Positions 17,591 through 27,397 of a DNA stretch of 64,000 nt are shown here, piece after piece; position 1 is the stretch's first letter, and every line of letters starts with the position of its first letter. The DNA is from Variovorax sp. GTDB lineage: Bacteria; Pseudomonadota; Gammaproteobacteria; Burkholderiales; Burkholderiaceae_C. The stretch covers positions 1 to 64,000 of the forward strand of contig JAGIAI010000002.1 in the NCBI GenBank assembly GCA_017744935.1. The letters are read 5' to 3'. The notes under the pieces are model-generated. The model searched no databases. It saw nothing but the letters and a program-made list of their open reading frames with translations, and was not told where the DNA came from. Both the position numbers and the translations under genes were made by a program.

Positions 17591-17692
17591 GGTTGACGAG
17601 CCTTACCCCCGGCACTGGCTACGCAGTTAGGGCTGCTTGGTTCCCCACCTGACCCGGTTGGCCACTTCACCATGCGGGGAGGCCCGTCAACC
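17591..17692 (-). ncRNA. ffs: Signal recognition particle RNA (4.5S RNA)
   Basis: Small-type SRP RNA of about 100 nt that binds Ffh and targets membrane proteins. On the minus strand the conserved domain IV reads GGTCAGGTGGGGAACC then AAGCAGCC, with the GGAA tetraloop. The ends GGTTGACGGGCC and GGCTCGTCAACC pair to close the rod. A -10-like TACAAT lies at 17702-17697, just before the predicted 5' end. The 5' and 3' boundaries are set from the terminal stem and may be off by a few bases. Confidence 0.92.
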
Positions 17693-17696
17693 GACG

Positions 17697-17702
17697 ATTG
17701 TA
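17697..17702 (-). promoter_or_regulatory. Candidate -10 box of ffs
   Basis: TACAAT on the minus strand, 4-5 bases before the predicted ffs 5' end; five of six bases match the consensus. It lies just past the stop codon of the metalloprotease gene. The -35 region is weak. Confidence 0.5.
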
Positions 17703-17711
17703 GGCGACGAT

Positions 17712-18833
17712 TCACCAGACCATCAGGGAGGTCTCGAGCGCTGCGTCGGCGTAGTACAGGCGAACGCCGATCTGATAGCGGCGGTCCTTCTGCAGGCGCA
17801 TGCTGACCTTGGCATTGAGATCGGTGCCGCTGTCGTCGGCCCCGGCGATCTGGACGTTGCCTGCAGGCGTGACCTCGAAGAGCACGAGGACCGTGTCTGA
17901 AGTACCAAAGGTCCCGATGTTGTAGGTGCGCGTGCGGGGCGGCGAGAAGTCGAAGATGCGGGTCTCGCCGGCGTTGAGCTTCAGCAGTTGAGATAGTCCG
18001 ACGGTCAGCGCCGATACGTCGGGTGCCTTCACACCTGGGTAGGACTCCAGCACCCAGGACTTGTCCGCGGCAGAGAGCCCGCCCTTCGGCTTGATCCCGG
18101 CCTTGTAGGCAGCCGGCGCATCGATCAGTCCCGCACCGAATTGATATTCCATCACCGAATCAGGATCCCATGTCGTTCCCTTGATCTCCGACACCGGGAT
18201 CTTGCGCAGGATGTTCCACTCGATCTGCGCATCGTCCCAGCTGTTCGGCGGCACCTTGAAGTAGTCGAGCACCGCCTGCCGGTTCCAGGTGATGCCGGCG
18301 TTCGGGTTCTGGTGCTCGTGTTCGAGGCCGATCGTGTGGCCGATCTCGTGCAGCGCAGTGTCTCGGCCGTATGCGGTCGTGAGCGGCCAGCCGAAATTCA
18401 TGGTGCGTTCCTGCAGCGACTTGATGTTGAGCACGTCGCGGCCGACGTACGACCAAGAGCCGTCGGCCGGACTGAATCCGATGCGCACCATGGCATCTGC
18501 CGGCGCGTTGACGCGGCGGAAGCTGATGCCGATGCCCAGCTTCGCCCAGGTGTCGAAGGCCTGGTCGACCACGCCCATGTCCGCATCGCCGCCGAGCCAG
18601 ACCGCGGGCACCGAATCCCCCCGCTTGAAGCAGTAGTAGGTGATTTGCGTGCCGCTCACCCATTTCTTGCTTGCGGCCAGGATGGCACGGGTGCGGCCGG
18701 CAGGCACGCCGATGTCGAATTGGCGCAACGGCTGGATGGGTTGGGAGCAGTAGCGGAGCGGGCCGGTTTCCTCGACCGGGCTGGATTTCCGGGCTGCGGC
18801 GGGGTTTGCGGATTTGCGCGATGCAGTGGCCAT
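17712..18833 (-). CDS. Astacin/matrixin-like zinc metalloprotease
   Basis: 373 aa from the ATG at 18833, chosen because GGAGGAG stands 6 bases upstream; the frame is open 17 codons further. The zinc site HEIGHTIGLEHEHQ is a full HExxHxxGxxH motif with the extra Glu of astacins. The region around it (GRDTALHEIGHT) fits M12A/matrixin-like peptidases. The last ~100 residues (from about LSQLLKLNAGET) look like a beta-rich PPC-type domain. There is no signal peptide: the N terminus is Ala/Lys/Ser-rich and polar. Location and target are unknown. Confidence 0.82.
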   Translation of the reverse strand: MATASRKSANPAAARKSSPVEETGPLRYCSQPIQPLRQFDIGVPAGRTRAILAASKKWVSGTQITYYCFKRGDSVPAVWLGGDADMGVVDQAFDTWAKLGIGISFRRVNAPADAMVRIGFSPADGSWSYVGRDVLNIKSLQERTMNFGWPLTTAYGRDTALHEIGHTIGLEHEHQNPNAGITWNRQAVLDYFKVPPNSWDDAQIEWNILRKIPVSEIKGTTWDPDSVMEYQFGAGLIDAPAAYKAGIKPKGGLSAADKSWVLESYPGVKAPDVSALTVGLSQLLKLNAGETRIFDFSPPRTRTYNIGTFGTSDTVLVLFEVTPAGNVQIAGADDSGTDLNAKVSMRLQKDRRYQIGVRLYYADAALETSLMVW

Positions 18834-18942
18834 GGCGGTCTCCTCCAACGTTTTCATGCTAGGACGCGGGGTCGGGAATTCCATCTGAAAGATGGCCTAG
18901 CCCGAGCCCGGGACGTCCCGGCGGGCGACCTAAAATGCGCCG

Positions 18943-20784
18943 ATGGCCTATCTCGTGCTCGCTCGCAAACACCGTCCAAAAACCTTCAGCGAGATGGTGG
19001 GGCAGGAGCATGTGGTGCAGGCGCTCGAAAACGCGCTCACCTCGCAGCGCCTGCATCACGCTTATCTCTTCACTGGTACGCGCGGCGTCGGCAAGACGAC
19101 GGTTTCGCGCATCCTGGCCAAGTCGCTCAACTGCCAGGGTCCGGACGGGCAGGGCGGTATCACCGCCACGCCGTGCGGCATATGTCAGGCGTGCAGGGAC
19201 ATCGATGCGGGCCGATTCGTCGATTACACCGAGCTCGACGCGGCTTCCAACCGCGGCGTGGACGAGGTCCAGGCATTGCTCGAACAGGCGGTCTACAAGC
19301 CGGTGCAGGGCCGCTTCAAGGTCTTCATGATCGACGAAGTGCACATGCTCACCGGCCACGCCTTCAACGCGATGCTCAAGACGCTGGAGGAGCCGCCGGA
19401 GTACCTCAAGTTCGTGCTGGCGACCACCGATCCGCAGAAAGTACCGGTCACCGTGTTGTCGCGCTGCCTGCAGTTCAACCTGCGGCCCATGGCGCCGGAG
19501 ACCGTGCTCGAACATCTGACGCGCGTGCTGGAGACCGAGACGGTGCCGGCCGAGCCGCAGGCGCTGCGCCTCATCGCACGCGCGGCGCGCGGGTCGATGC
19601 GCGATGCGCTGTCGCTCACCGACCAGGCGATTGCTTTCGGCAACGGAGAGCTTCAGGAAAGCGGCGTGCGCCACATGCTGGGCAGCGTGGACCGCGGCCA
19701 TGTGTTCCGGCTGATCGAGGCGCTGTCGCAGGGCGACGGCAAGACGGTCGTCGAAACCGCCGAGGGATTGCGGCGTGACGGCCTGTCGGCCGCATCGACG
19801 CTCGAGGAAATGACTGCCGTGCTCCAGGGCATGGCTGTGCTGCAGGCCGTGCCGTCGCGCGCGGGTGCGGACACTGGCGGTGACCCCGACGCGGCTGAAA
19901 CAGCGCGCCTCGCCGCGTTGATGCCTGCCGACGAAACGCAGCTGCTCTACAGCCTCTGCCTGCACGGCCGTACCGAACTGGGACTTGCGCCGGACGAATA
20001 CGCGGCGCTCACGATGGTGCTGCTGCGCCTTCTGGCATTCAAGCCGAGCGGCGCGGCCACCGAGGAAAAAAAAACTCTGAATGAAGCGCCGCGGCGCGAA
20101 GTGCCCGTGGCACGCGTCGCGCCTGTAGAAGCCGCGCCGCCCGTCGCAGCGCCCCCGCGAGTCGAGCCAGTAGCGCCTGGGCCTGCCGTGTCTGCGGCTT
20201 CTGCCACGCGGCCGGGCCATCGCGTGCCGGTCGTCGATGCGCCGGCACTGAAGGTCAGCGCTTCCCCGAGGCCGATGGCCACCGATGAGCCCGACCCAGC
20301 CCCAACCAAGGTCATGGCTGTGCCGGTGCGCGTGCAACCGCCCGCCGGTGCGCGCGAGGGCGAATCGATGGCGTCGGCTGCGTCGCATCCGATCCCGCCC
20401 AGCGAGGAGGGAGATTTCTGGTACGCCACAGTCACGCAGATGGTGGCGGCCGAGTCCATCACAGCGCTGGCACGGGAGCTTGCGTTGCAATCACAACTGG
20501 TCGCGCGTGACGTCGACCAGTGGCTGCTGCGCGTCGAGCGAGAATCGCTCAACCAGTCCGGAAGCCGCGACAAAGTCCAGGCGGCGCTCGCAACGCTCGG
20601 TCACGACGTGAAAATCGCGATCGAGATCGGCAGCGTCGTCGACAGCCCGGCCCGCCGCAACAAGCAGGCTGCCGAAGAGCGCCAGCGTGTCGCCGAGGAG
20701 GCGATACGCAACGATCCGGAGGTGCAGTCGATGATGCGCGACTGGGACGCGAGGATCGTCCCGGGCACGCTCCGGCCCGCCTAG
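18943..20784 (+). CDS. dnaX: DNA polymerase III subunits tau/gamma
   Basis: 613 aa clamp-loader ATPase. Walker [10 protein letters not shown], the zinc module [10 protein letters not shown] and the DEVHM Walker B are in the first 140 residues; domain III ends near LLRLLAFKP at about 368. A Pro/Ala-rich linker and a C-terminal tau domain follow. A run of nine A residues (20066-20074) at codons 375-378 places A-AAA-AAA in the zero frame right at the domain III/linker border. Slippage would give a gamma-sized product of about 379-380 aa. ybaB and recR follow, the usual dnaX-ybaB-recR operon. Confidence 0.97.
   Translation: MAYLVLARKHRPKTFSEMVGQEHVVQALENALTSQRLHHAYLFTGTRGVGKTTVSRILAKSLNCQGPDGQGGITATPCGICQACRDIDAGRFVDYTELDAASNRGVDEVQALLEQAVYKPVQGRFKVFMIDEVHMLTGHAFNAMLKTLEEPPEYLKFVLATTDPQKVPVTVLSRCLQFNLRPMAPETVLEHLTRVLETETVPAEPQALRLIARAARGSMRDALSLTDQAIAFGNGELQESGVRHMLGSVDRGHVFRLIEALSQGDGKTVVETAEGLRRDGLSAASTLEEMTAVLQGMAVLQAVPSRAGADTGGDPDAAETARLAALMPADETQLLYSLCLHGRTELGLAPDEYAALTMVLLRLLAFKPSGAATEEKKTLNEAPRREVPVARVAPVEAAPPVAAPPRVEPVAPGPAVSAASATRPGHRVPVVDAPALKVSASPRPMATDEPDPAPTKVMAVPVRVQPPAGAREGESMASAASHPIPPSEEGDFWYATVTQMVAAESITALARELALQSQLVARDVDQWLLRVERESLNQSGSRDKVQAALATLGHDVKIAIEIGSVVDSPARRNKQAAEERQRVAEEAIRNDPEVQSMMRDWDARIVPGTLRPA
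20066..20113 (+). other. Slippage site in dnaX for gamma production
   Basis: GAA AAA AAA ACT contains nine A residues. A -1 shift reads AAC TCT GAA TGA (stop 20082-20084); a +1 shift reads CTC TGA (stop 20078-20080). A GCGCCGCGGCGC palindrome at 20086-20097 and a GTGCC-CGT-GGCAC hairpin at 20101-20113 follow. E. coli uses ribosomal -1 frameshifting on A-AAA-AAG, and Thermus uses an A9 run with polymerase slippage; which applies here is open. Confidence 0.7.
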
Positions 20785-20821
20785 TGTTTTCTATTTCTTT
20801 CAACGATCTACAGGACCAACG

Positions 20822-21154
20822 ATGTTCAACAAAGGACAACTGGCCGGCCTCATGAAGCAGGCGCAGGCGATGCAGGACAACCTCAAGAAGGCACAGGAAG
20901 AGCTCGCCACGATCGAGGTCGAAGGCGAATCGGGTGCCGGCCTCGTGAAGGTGGTGATGACGTGCAAGCACGACGTCAAGCGCATCACGATCGACCCGAG
21001 CCTGCTGACCGATGACAAGGACATGCTCGAAGACCTCGTGGCGGCTGCCTTCAATGCGGCGGTGCGCAAGGCCGAGGAAACCAGCGAGCAGAAGATGGGC
21101 AAGCTCACCGCCGGCATGCCCGGCCTGCCGCCCGGCATGAAGCTTCCGTTCTGA
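20822..21154 (+). CDS. ybaB: YbaB/EbfC nucleoid-associated protein
   Basis: 110 aa DNA-binding protein, dimeric with a tweezer-like shape in known members. The N-terminal helix [18 protein letters not shown] and the sheet with [14 protein letters not shown] are typical. It starts 37 bases after dnaX and ends 12 bases before recR. The C terminus is Gly/Pro/Met-rich ([13 protein letters not shown]), as usual. Confidence 0.95.
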   Translation: MFNKGQLAGLMKQAQAMQDNLKKAQEELATIEVEGESGAGLVKVVMTCKHDVKRITIDPSLLTDDKDMLEDLVAAAFNAAVRKAEETSEQKMGKLTAGMPGLPPGMKLPF

Positions 21155-21166
21155 TCGCACACCGCG

Positions 21167-21757
21167 ATGGCCGATTCCAGCTCGCTCGATGCGCTGGTCG
21201 ATGCGCTGCGCCGGCTGCCCGGCGTCGGTGCGAAGTCGGCCTCGCGCATGGCCTTCCATTTGCTGCAGCATGACCGCGAGGGCGCGCAGATGCTCTCGCG
21301 CGCCTTGCAGCAGGCAGCGAGCAACGTGCGCCACTGCGAGCGCTGCAACACGTTCACCGAGGGATCGATCTGCAATGTGTGCAGCGACCCTCGGCGCGAC
21401 GCGTCCAAGCTCTGCGTGATCGAGACGCCGGCCGATCAGGCGGCCCTGGAGCGCACCGGTGCGTTCAAGGGGTACTACTTCGTATTGATGGGAAAACTCA
21501 GCCCGCTCGATGGCATTGGTCCCAAGGACATCGGGCTCGCCAACCTGTTCGATCGTGCGCTTGATGGCACGGTGGCCGAAGTGATCCTTGCGACCAACTT
21601 CACAGCCGAGGGTGAGGCGACCGCGCATGTCATCGGCGAGGCACTCAAGCAGCGCGGCCTCACGGTTACGCGCCTTGCGCGCGGCGTGCCGGCTGGCAGC
21701 GAGCTCGAATACGTTGACCTCGGCACCATTGCGCACGCGCTGGTCGATCGTCGCTAA
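21167..21757 (+). CDS. recR: Recombination mediator RecR
   Basis: 196 aa, typical length 195-200. The helix-hairpin-helix [17 protein letters not shown] at the N terminus binds DNA. The zinc finger [16 protein letters not shown] (C-x2-C...C-x2-C) and the Toprim segment [14 protein letters not shown] follow, then [11 protein letters not shown]. RecR works with RecO and RecF to load RecA on gapped DNA. It closes the dnaX-ybaB-recR unit. Confidence 0.97.
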   Translation: MADSSSLDALVDALRRLPGVGAKSASRMAFHLLQHDREGAQMLSRALQQAASNVRHCERCNTFTEGSICNVCSDPRRDASKLCVIETPADQAALERTGAFKGYYFVLMGKLSPLDGIGPKDIGLANLFDRALDGTVAEVILATNFTAEGEATAHVIGEALKQRGLTVTRLARGVPAGSELEYVDLGTIAHALVDRR

Positions 21758-21787
21758 GCATCGTCGTCATCGCGAGGAGACACGCAC

Positions 21788-22180
21788 ATGAGCCTCCCCC
21801 ATCTGACCCTGGCCTACTGGTGCGTATTGGTCGCCGCGTTGCTGCCGTACATCTCGGCCTACATCGCGAAGGCCGGTGCATTCGATCTCAAGGACAACAA
21901 GGCGCCGCGCGAGTGGGGTTCGCGGCAGGCTGGCTGGCGCGCGAGAGCGAACAGCTCGCAGGCCAATGGCTTCGAAGGGCTGCCGTTCTTCATCGGCGCG
22001 GTGATCATTGCGCATCAACTTGGCGCGGCGCAGGCCACGCTGGACATGCTCGCTCTGGCATACGTCGTGCTGCGTGTTGTCTACGTTGGCGTGTATATCT
22101 GGGGCATCGGTGCCCTGCGCAGCGCAGTGTGGACGCTGGGTTTTCTGGTCAATATCGCCATCCTCTTCGCGGGCCGATAG
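21788..22180 (+). CDS. MAPEG family membrane protein
   Basis: 130 aa with about four membrane segments and the MAPEG-like pattern of a polar loop (KAPREWGSRQAGWRARANSS) followed by NGFEGLPFFIGAVIIA. The family includes glutathione-dependent membrane enzymes; the bacterial short forms have no assigned reaction. GAGGAG lies 11-12 bases before the ATG. It follows recR by 30 bases and may be co-transcribed. Confidence 0.85.
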   Translation: MSLPHLTLAYWCVLVAALLPYISAYIAKAGAFDLKDNKAPREWGSRQAGWRARANSSQANGFEGLPFFIGAVIIAHQLGAAQATLDMLALAYVVLRVVYVGVYIWGIGALRSAVWTLGFLVNIAILFAGR

Positions 22181-22292
22181 AGGTCTTCATGTTTACGTAA
22201 AAACCCGCACGGGATGTTCCCGATGCAGGCGCTGAATCGGGCCCCTAAGCTCATTTCGAACCACGAAAACAGGGCCTCAGGCGTCGTCATTC

Positions 22293-23330
22293 ATGCTGCT
22301 CAATCGCCGTACCTTCACTGTCGCTGCGGCACTGGGAGCCGCCGCCATCGGTGCACCCCTGGTGCATGGACAGCCGAAGCTCGAGAAGTCCAAGATCTCG
22401 ATCGCTGTAGGCGGCAAGGCCGCGTTCTACTACCTTCCGTTGACCATCTCCGAGCAGCTCGGCTACTTCCAGGCTGAAGGGCTCGACGTCGAGATCTCCG
22501 ACTTCGCAGGTGGATCACGCGCATTGCAGGCGGTGGTGGGCGGTTCCGCCGACGTGTGCTCGGGTGCTTTCGAACACACCATCAACCTGCAGGCCAAGAA
22601 CCAGTACTTCCAGTCCTTCGTGCTTCAGGGGCGCGCGCCGCAGATCGCTATCGGCGTGTCGACGAAGAACATGCCGTCGTATGGCGGCGTGGCCGATCTC
22701 AAGGGCAAGAAAATCGGTGTGTCCGCGCCGGGCTCGTCGACCAACATGGTGGCCAATCTCGTTCTCTCGCGCGGAGGGCTCAAGGCCAGCGACGTGAGCT
22801 ACATCGGCGTCGGCGTCGCAGCTGGTGCGCTGACCGCGCTGCGTTCGGGTCAGATCGACGCCATCAGCAACACAGACCCGGTGATGACGATGCTCGAGCA
22901 GAAGGGCGACGTGAAGATCATCAGCGACACGCGCACGCTCAAGGGGACCCAGGACGTGTTCGGCGGGCTGATGCCGGCGGCGTGCCTCTATGCGTCTTCG
23001 GAGTTCGTGCAGAAGCATCCCAACACCTGCCAGGCGCTGGCCAACGCCATCGTGCATGGCCTCAAGTGGTTGCAGACGGCAGGGCCAGGCGACATCATCA
23101 AGACGGTGCCGGAAACCTATCTGCTCGGCGACCGCGCGCTGTATCTCGCGTCGTTCGACAAGGTTCGCGAGGCCATTGCGACCGACGGAATCGTCCCGGC
23201 CGACGGGCCGAAGACTGCATTGAATGCCATTGCGAGTTTCGATCCGACGGTCAAGGCCGACAAGATCGATGTGTCGAAGCTCTATACCAACGAGTTTGCG
23301 CGGCGTGCGAAGGACAGGTTCAAAGCCTGA
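22293..23330 (+). CDS. ABC transporter substrate-binding protein (SsuA/NMT1 type)
   Basis: 345 aa periplasmic binding protein. The N terminus MLLNRRTFTVAAALGAAAIG has a twin-arginine-like RR before a hydrophobic core; cleavage is likely near VHG-QPK. The body starts KISIAVGGKAAFYYLPLTI and contains GYFQAEGLDVEISDFAGG, typical of sulfonate/nitrate/taurine binding proteins of the NMT1/SsuA family. The ligand is not readable. A strong terminator follows, so this gene should be expressed above the ATPase and permease genes downstream. Confidence 0.88.
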   Translation: MLLNRRTFTVAAALGAAAIGAPLVHGQPKLEKSKISIAVGGKAAFYYLPLTISEQLGYFQAEGLDVEISDFAGGSRALQAVVGGSADVCSGAFEHTINLQAKNQYFQSFVLQGRAPQIAIGVSTKNMPSYGGVADLKGKKIGVSAPGSSTNMVANLVLSRGGLKASDVSYIGVGVAAGALTALRSGQIDAISNTDPVMTMLEQKGDVKIISDTRTLKGTQDVFGGLMPAACLYASSEFVQKHPNTCQALANAIVHGLKWLQTAGPGDIIKTVPETYLLGDRALYLASFDKVREAIATDGIVPADGPKTALNAIASFDPTVKADKIDVSKLYTNEFARRAKDRFKA

Positions 23331-23344
23331 CTTGCACGTCCAGC

Positions 23345-23369
23345 AACCCGGCTTCGGCCGGGTTTTTTC
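23345..23369 (+). terminator. Terminator between binding protein and ATPase genes
   Basis: AACCCGGC-TTCG-GCCGGGTT: perfect 8-bp stem with a stable TTCG loop followed by TTTTCT. It sits 14 bases after the binding-protein stop and 9 bases before the ATPase start, inside the transporter operon. Partial read-through would set a high ratio of binding protein to membrane components. Confidence 0.88.
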
Positions 23370-23377
23370 TTGATCTC

Positions 23378-24193
23378 ATGGTGGACTACGCACTCGAACT
23401 CCTGAACATCAGTTGCATCTTCCGCGCGAAGGACGACCGGACGCAGCGCTACACAGCCGTCGCAGACACCACCTTGCGCGTGCGCGCGGGTGAGTTCGTG
23501 TCGGTGGTCGGCCCGACCGGCTGCGGCAAATCGACGCTGCTCAATGTGGGCGCGGGTCTGCTCGAGCCATCGTCGGGCGAGGTGAAGGTCTTCGGGCAGC
23601 CGCTCGAGGGCATCAATGCGCGCGCGGGATACATGTTCCAGAGCGAAGGACTGATGCCGTGGCGCAGCGCTCTGGACAACGTGATGCTCGGTCTGCAGTA
23701 CCGCGGCATGCCCGATGCAAAGGCGCGCGCTCTGGCGGGCGAGTGGCTCGCACGCGTGGGTCTCACAGGCTTCGGCGACCGCTATCCGCACCAGCTCTCC
23801 GGCGGCATGCGCAAGCGCGCTGCGCTCGCGCAGGTGCTCGCGCTGGAGCCGGACATCATCCTCATGGACGAGCCTTTCAGCGCACTCGACATCCAGACGC
23901 GGCAGCTGATGGAGAACGAGGTGCTCGCACTCTGGGCGAGCAAGAAGAAGGCAGTGCTCTTCATTACGCACGACCTTGACGAAGCGATTGCGATGAGCGA
24001 CCGCGTGGTCGTGTTGTCCGCAGGCCCGGGCACGCGGCCGATCGGCGAGTTCGAGATCGACCTGGCGCGACCGCGCGACGTGGCCGAGGTGCGCACGCAT
24101 CCGCGATTCGTCGAACTGCATTCGCAGATTTGGGCCGTGCTTCGCGACGAGGTGCTCAAGGGCTATGCACAGCAGCTCAGGAAAGCGGCCTGA
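23378..24193 (+). CDS. ABC transporter ATP-binding protein (SsuB/TauB type)
   Basis: 271 aa from the ATG at 23378. Walker A GPTGCGKST, the Q loop MFQSEGLMPW, signature LSGGMRKRAALAQ and Walker B IILMDEPFSALD are intact and in the nitrate/sulfonate/taurine subclass. The ATG follows the terminator T tract by 8 bases and has no evident Shine-Dalgarno; an adjacent GTG is possible. The permease starts 1 base after its stop. Confidence 0.92.
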   Translation: MVDYALELLNISCIFRAKDDRTQRYTAVADTTLRVRAGEFVSVVGPTGCGKSTLLNVGAGLLEPSSGEVKVFGQPLEGINARAGYMFQSEGLMPWRSALDNVMLGLQYRGMPDAKARALAGEWLARVGLTGFGDRYPHQLSGGMRKRAALAQVLALEPDIILMDEPFSALDIQTRQLMENEVLALWASKKKAVLFITHDLDEAIAMSDRVVVLSAGPGTRPIGEFEIDLARPRDVAEVRTHPRFVELHSQIWAVLRDEVLKGYAQQLRKAA

Positions 24194-24194
24194 C

Positions 24195-25028
24195 ATGAAG
24201 CTTCGGCCCAATGAAAGCAATGCGCGCTTCTGGCAGATCGTGCTTCTGCTGCTTCTGCTGGTGGCTTGGCATCTCTCGTCGCGCAACGAGCAGTTCGCGT
24301 TCTTTGTCGGCGAGCCGATCAAGGTCGCCGGGCGGATATGGAGCTGGTTCATGCCAGTGGCCATTCCGCCGAACCCGCTGTTTCCGGAAGGGCTGTCGGG
24401 CAATGCGGATGTCTACCTGCACCTCGGCGTGACGCTGCTCGAAACGGTGCTGGCCTTCATCCTCGGCACGGGGCTGGGGCTCGTCTTCGGTCTCTGGCTG
24501 GCGCTGGCGCCGACCGCGAGCCTGGTCTTCGATCCTTACATCAAGGCAGCCAACTCGATGCCGCGCGTGATCCTCGCGCCAATCTTCGCGCTGTGGTTCG
24601 GCCTGGGCATCTGGAGCAAGGTGGCGCTGGCGGTCACGCTGGTGTTCTTCATCGTGTTCTTCAACGTCTACCAGGGAGTGAGGGAGGTGAGCCCGGTGGT
24701 GCTCGCCAATGCGCGCATGCTCGGTGCGAACCAGCGGCAGCTTCTGCGCACCGTGTACTTGCCCAGCGCAACGAGCTGGGTGTTCTCGAGCCTGCACACC
24801 TCGGTCGGCCTCGCCTTCGTGGGTGCGGTGGTCGGCGAATACCTTGGCTCCGCGCGCGGCGTGGGCTATCTCATTCTGCAGGCCGAAGGCACCTTCGATG
24901 TGAATACCGTGTTCGCCGGCATCGTCGTGCTTACCGGCTTTGCGCTGGTGCTGGATGGCATCGTTGGCGTGCTTGAGCGACGCCTGATGAAGTGGCAGCC
25001 GCGCAGCGGCGAAACAGAAAAGCTCTGA
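24195..25028 (+). CDS. ABC transporter permease (SsuC/TauC type)
   Basis: 277 aa with six hydrophobic segments. The cytoplasmic EAA-like loop reads VLANARMLGANQRQLLRTVYLP, the contact site for the ATPase. It belongs to the BPD_transp_1 permeases for sulfonates, nitrate or taurine. The ATG is one base after the ATPase stop. It converges on the transglycosylase gene. Confidence 0.9.
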   Translation: MKLRPNESNARFWQIVLLLLLLVAWHLSSRNEQFAFFVGEPIKVAGRIWSWFMPVAIPPNPLFPEGLSGNADVYLHLGVTLLETVLAFILGTGLGLVFGLWLALAPTASLVFDPYIKAANSMPRVILAPIFALWFGLGIWSKVALAVTLVFFIVFFNVYQGVREVSPVVLANARMLGANQRQLLRTVYLPSATSWVFSSLHTSVGLAFVGAVVGEYLGSARGVGYLILQAEGTFDVNTVFAGIVVLTGFALVLDGIVGVLERRLMKWQPRSGETEKL

Positions 25029-25043
25029 TCGCCGGACGCGTGC

Positions 25044-26603
25044 TCAGCGCTTCTTCTTGGACGGCGTTCCGCCCCGCGGCTCGCGCACGACCTGCTTCTC
25101 AGCCGTCTTCTTCGTCCCCTTGCCTGAGGCTGCCTTGGGCTCCCTCGACGTCACGGCGTTGGCCTTGAGCGTCTTCCCACCGGTCAGGTGCGCGAGTCCG
25201 GCGCCAACGCGCGTGGATGAAGCCGCCTTCACGGGGAGGTACACCACCACGTCGTAGCCCTTCGGGAAGGCGTGGTTGGTCTTCACGTCGTTCCATTCGG
25301 CAACGCTGGCCGGGCTCAGGCGGTAGCGCTGGGCGATGCTCGCGACGCTGTCTCGCTTGCCTGCCTTGATGACGGTACGACGCGTGACGATCTCGGGCTG
25401 GAAGCTCAGGTGGCCCGTGTCGGCAACCACCGCGTCCACGTCTTCCTGCACGCGTGAGGTGCGCGGAACGATCAGGGTCGAGCCGGCTTTGATCAGCATC
25501 CGCGGCGGTACGCTGTTGATGGCGCGCAGGTCGGCCTCGCTCATGCCCGACCGCTGGGCAGCATCGGCGACCGTCATGGTGCTGGGGACGGTCCATGCCG
25601 TCCAGCTTGCGTACTGGCCTTGCGAATAGGCTTCGAAGTTGCGCTGGAACACGGCCGCGTTGTCCCACGGCAGCAGGATCTCCGGCGTACCCGCGGCCAG
25701 CAGCACAGGCTTGTGGGCCGACGGATTGAGCGCGCGGAAGTCGTCGATCTTGACGTCCGCTAGCTTCGCCGCGAGGTCGACGTCAAGATCGCGCTTGAGC
25801 TCGACGGTCTGGAAGTACGGGTGATTGGCGATGATCGGCAGGTCGGTGTTGAAGCGCTCCGGATTGGCGACGATGTTCTTCACTGCCTGCAGCTTGGGCA
25901 CGTACATGCGTGTTTCGGCGGGCATCGACAGGTCGGCGTAACCGGTGGGCAACCCGGCGCGCTGGTTCTTCGCGATAGCGCGGCTCACATTGCCTTCGCC
26001 CCAGTTGTAGGCGGCGAGTGCGAGGTGCCAGTCGCCGAACATGCCGTAGAGCTTTTGCAGGTAGTCGAGCGCCGCCCGGGTGGAGGCGACGACGTCGCGG
26101 CGGTCATCGCGGAAGATGTTCTGTTTGAGGTCGTAGTCGGTTCCGGTGGCCGGCATGAACTGCCACATGCCTGCCGCGCGGGCACTCGACACCGCTTGCG
26201 GATTGAAGGCGCTCTCGATGAACGGCAGCAACGCGATCTCGGTCGGCATGTCGCGGCGCTCGAGTTCCTCGACGATGTGGAAGATGTAGCGGCTGGACCG
26301 CCCGGTCATGCGCTGCATGTAGTCGGGCCGGCTCGCATACCACTGCTCGCGGTCGTGCACGAGGTCGTTGTCGAGATCGGGCATCTTGAAGCCACGGCGG
26401 ATGCGGTCCCACATGTCGGTGGGCGGCGCGAGCGTGACGACGGCACGCGACTTCGTCTGGCCGGAGGTGATCGGCGTGAGGGCGCCGTCCGGATAGACCG
26501 GCGCGGCCGAGCCCGACGCACCCGAGGACGAAAAACCCGTGCCGGTTGCGCAGCCCGCGAGAAAGAGTGTGCCCGCGAGGCAGGCGGCAACGAGGAGTCT
26601 CAT
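25044..26603 (-). CDS. mltD: MltD-like membrane-bound lytic transglycosylase
   Basis: 519 aa lipoprotein that cleaves peptidoglycan. The start [21 protein letters not shown] carries a lipobox LAGC. The SLT domain (about 110-260) shows [20 protein letters not shown], catalytic Glu in ESAF, and [10 protein letters not shown]. One or two LysM-type repeats follow (for example [18 protein letters not shown]), and the C terminus is Lys-rich. The ATG overlaps the gloB stop (ATGA), and gloB-mltD is a pairing known elsewhere. A frame extending 64 codons upstream runs inside gloB and is not real. Confidence 0.92.
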   Translation of the reverse strand: MRLLVAACLAGTLFLAGCATGTGFSSSGASGSAAPVYPDGALTPITSGQTKSRAVVTLAPPTDMWDRIRRGFKMPDLDNDLVHDREQWYASRPDYMQRMTGRSSRYIFHIVEELERRDMPTEIALLPFIESAFNPQAVSSARAAGMWQFMPATGTDYDLKQNIFRDDRRDVVASTRAALDYLQKLYGMFGDWHLALAAYNWGEGNVSRAIAKNQRAGLPTGYADLSMPAETRMYVPKLQAVKNIVANPERFNTDLPIIANHPYFQTVELKRDLDVDLAAKLADVKIDDFRALNPSAHKPVLLAAGTPEILLPWDNAAVFQRNFEAYSQGQYASWTAWTVPSTMTVADAAQRSGMSEADLRAINSVPPRMLIKAGSTLIVPRTSRVQEDVDAVVADTGHLSFQPEIVTRRTVIKAGKRDSVASIAQRYRLSPASVAEWNDVKTNHAFPKGYDVVVYLPVKAASSTRVGAGLAHLTGGKTLKANAVTSREPKAASGKGTKKTAEKQVVREPRGGTPSKKKR

Positions 26604-27397
26604 CGAAATTCGTTCTTCCATTGGCGCAGCGCGGCGAACACCTCGGTCTCGGCGGCCTGTGTCGACAGGCCGGCCTGGGCCTCGACTGCCCGACGGACGG
26701 TGGATTCGCGACTGCGAAGAAAAGGGTTGACACGGCGCTCGGTCGCGAGCTGCGACGGCAGCGTCGGCTCGCCGCGCGCACGCAAGGCTTCGCATTGCGC
26801 CGTGTACTGAGCGAGATCGGCATTGTGGGGTTCCACGGCATGCGCGAATCTCAGGTTAGCAAGTGTGTATTCATGGGCGCAGCACACGCGCGTGCTACCC
26901 GGCAGCGCGGACAGTGCATCGAGCGATGCAAGCATCTGCGCGGGTGTGCCCTCGAAAAGCCGCCCGCATCCACCCGAAAACAAAGTGTCACCACAAAAGA
27001 CCAGCGGAGCGATGTCGCCCACCGATGGGTTGTGTGCGTTGGCCGGAAGGAAATAGGCAATGTGGCCGGCGGTGTGGCCAGGAACGTCGATGACCTCGAA
27101 GCGCAGGCCCAGCACGTCGGCGTGATCGCCGTGTGCGAGGGGGGCGAAGGGCTCGGGAATGCGCTCGCGGGCAGGGCCGAACACCGGTGCGCCGGTGGCT
27201 TCGTGCAATGCGGCCACGCCGCCGGTGTGATCGGCGTGATGGTGCGTGACTAGAATCGCGGCCAACTGCAGATTGTCGCGCTGGAGTGCTTCGAACACTG
27301 GCCCGGCATCCCCTGGGTCGACCACGATCGCGTTGCGTCCGTCCTGCAGCATCCAGATGTAGTTGTCGGCAAAAGCGGGCAGCGGAACGAGGGTCAT
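26600..27397 (-). CDS. gloB: Hydroxyacylglutathione hydrolase (glyoxalase II)
   Basis: 265 aa metallo-beta-lactamase-fold enzyme that hydrolyses S-lactoylglutathione to lactate. Metal ligands are in [11 protein letters not shown], with further ligands in [22 protein letters not shown] and [10 protein letters not shown]. The start [17 protein letters not shown] is standard. Its ATG overlaps the start codon of the divergent methyltransferase (CATG), so promoters lie inside each other's coding sequence. A TATAAT is 10 bases before the ATG. Confidence 0.95.
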   Translation of the reverse strand: MTLVPLPAFADNYIWMLQDGRNAIVVDPGDAGPVFEALQRDNLQLAAILVTHHHADHTGGVAALHEATGAPVFGPARERIPEPFAPLAHGDHADVLGLRFEVIDVPGHTAGHIAYFLPANAHNPSVGDIAPLVFCGDTLFSGGCGRLFEGTPAQMLASLDALSALPGSTRVCCAHEYTLANLRFAHAVEPHNADLAQYTAQCEALRARGEPTLPSQLATERRVNPFLRSRESTVRRAVEAQAGLSTQAAETEVFAALRQWKNEFR

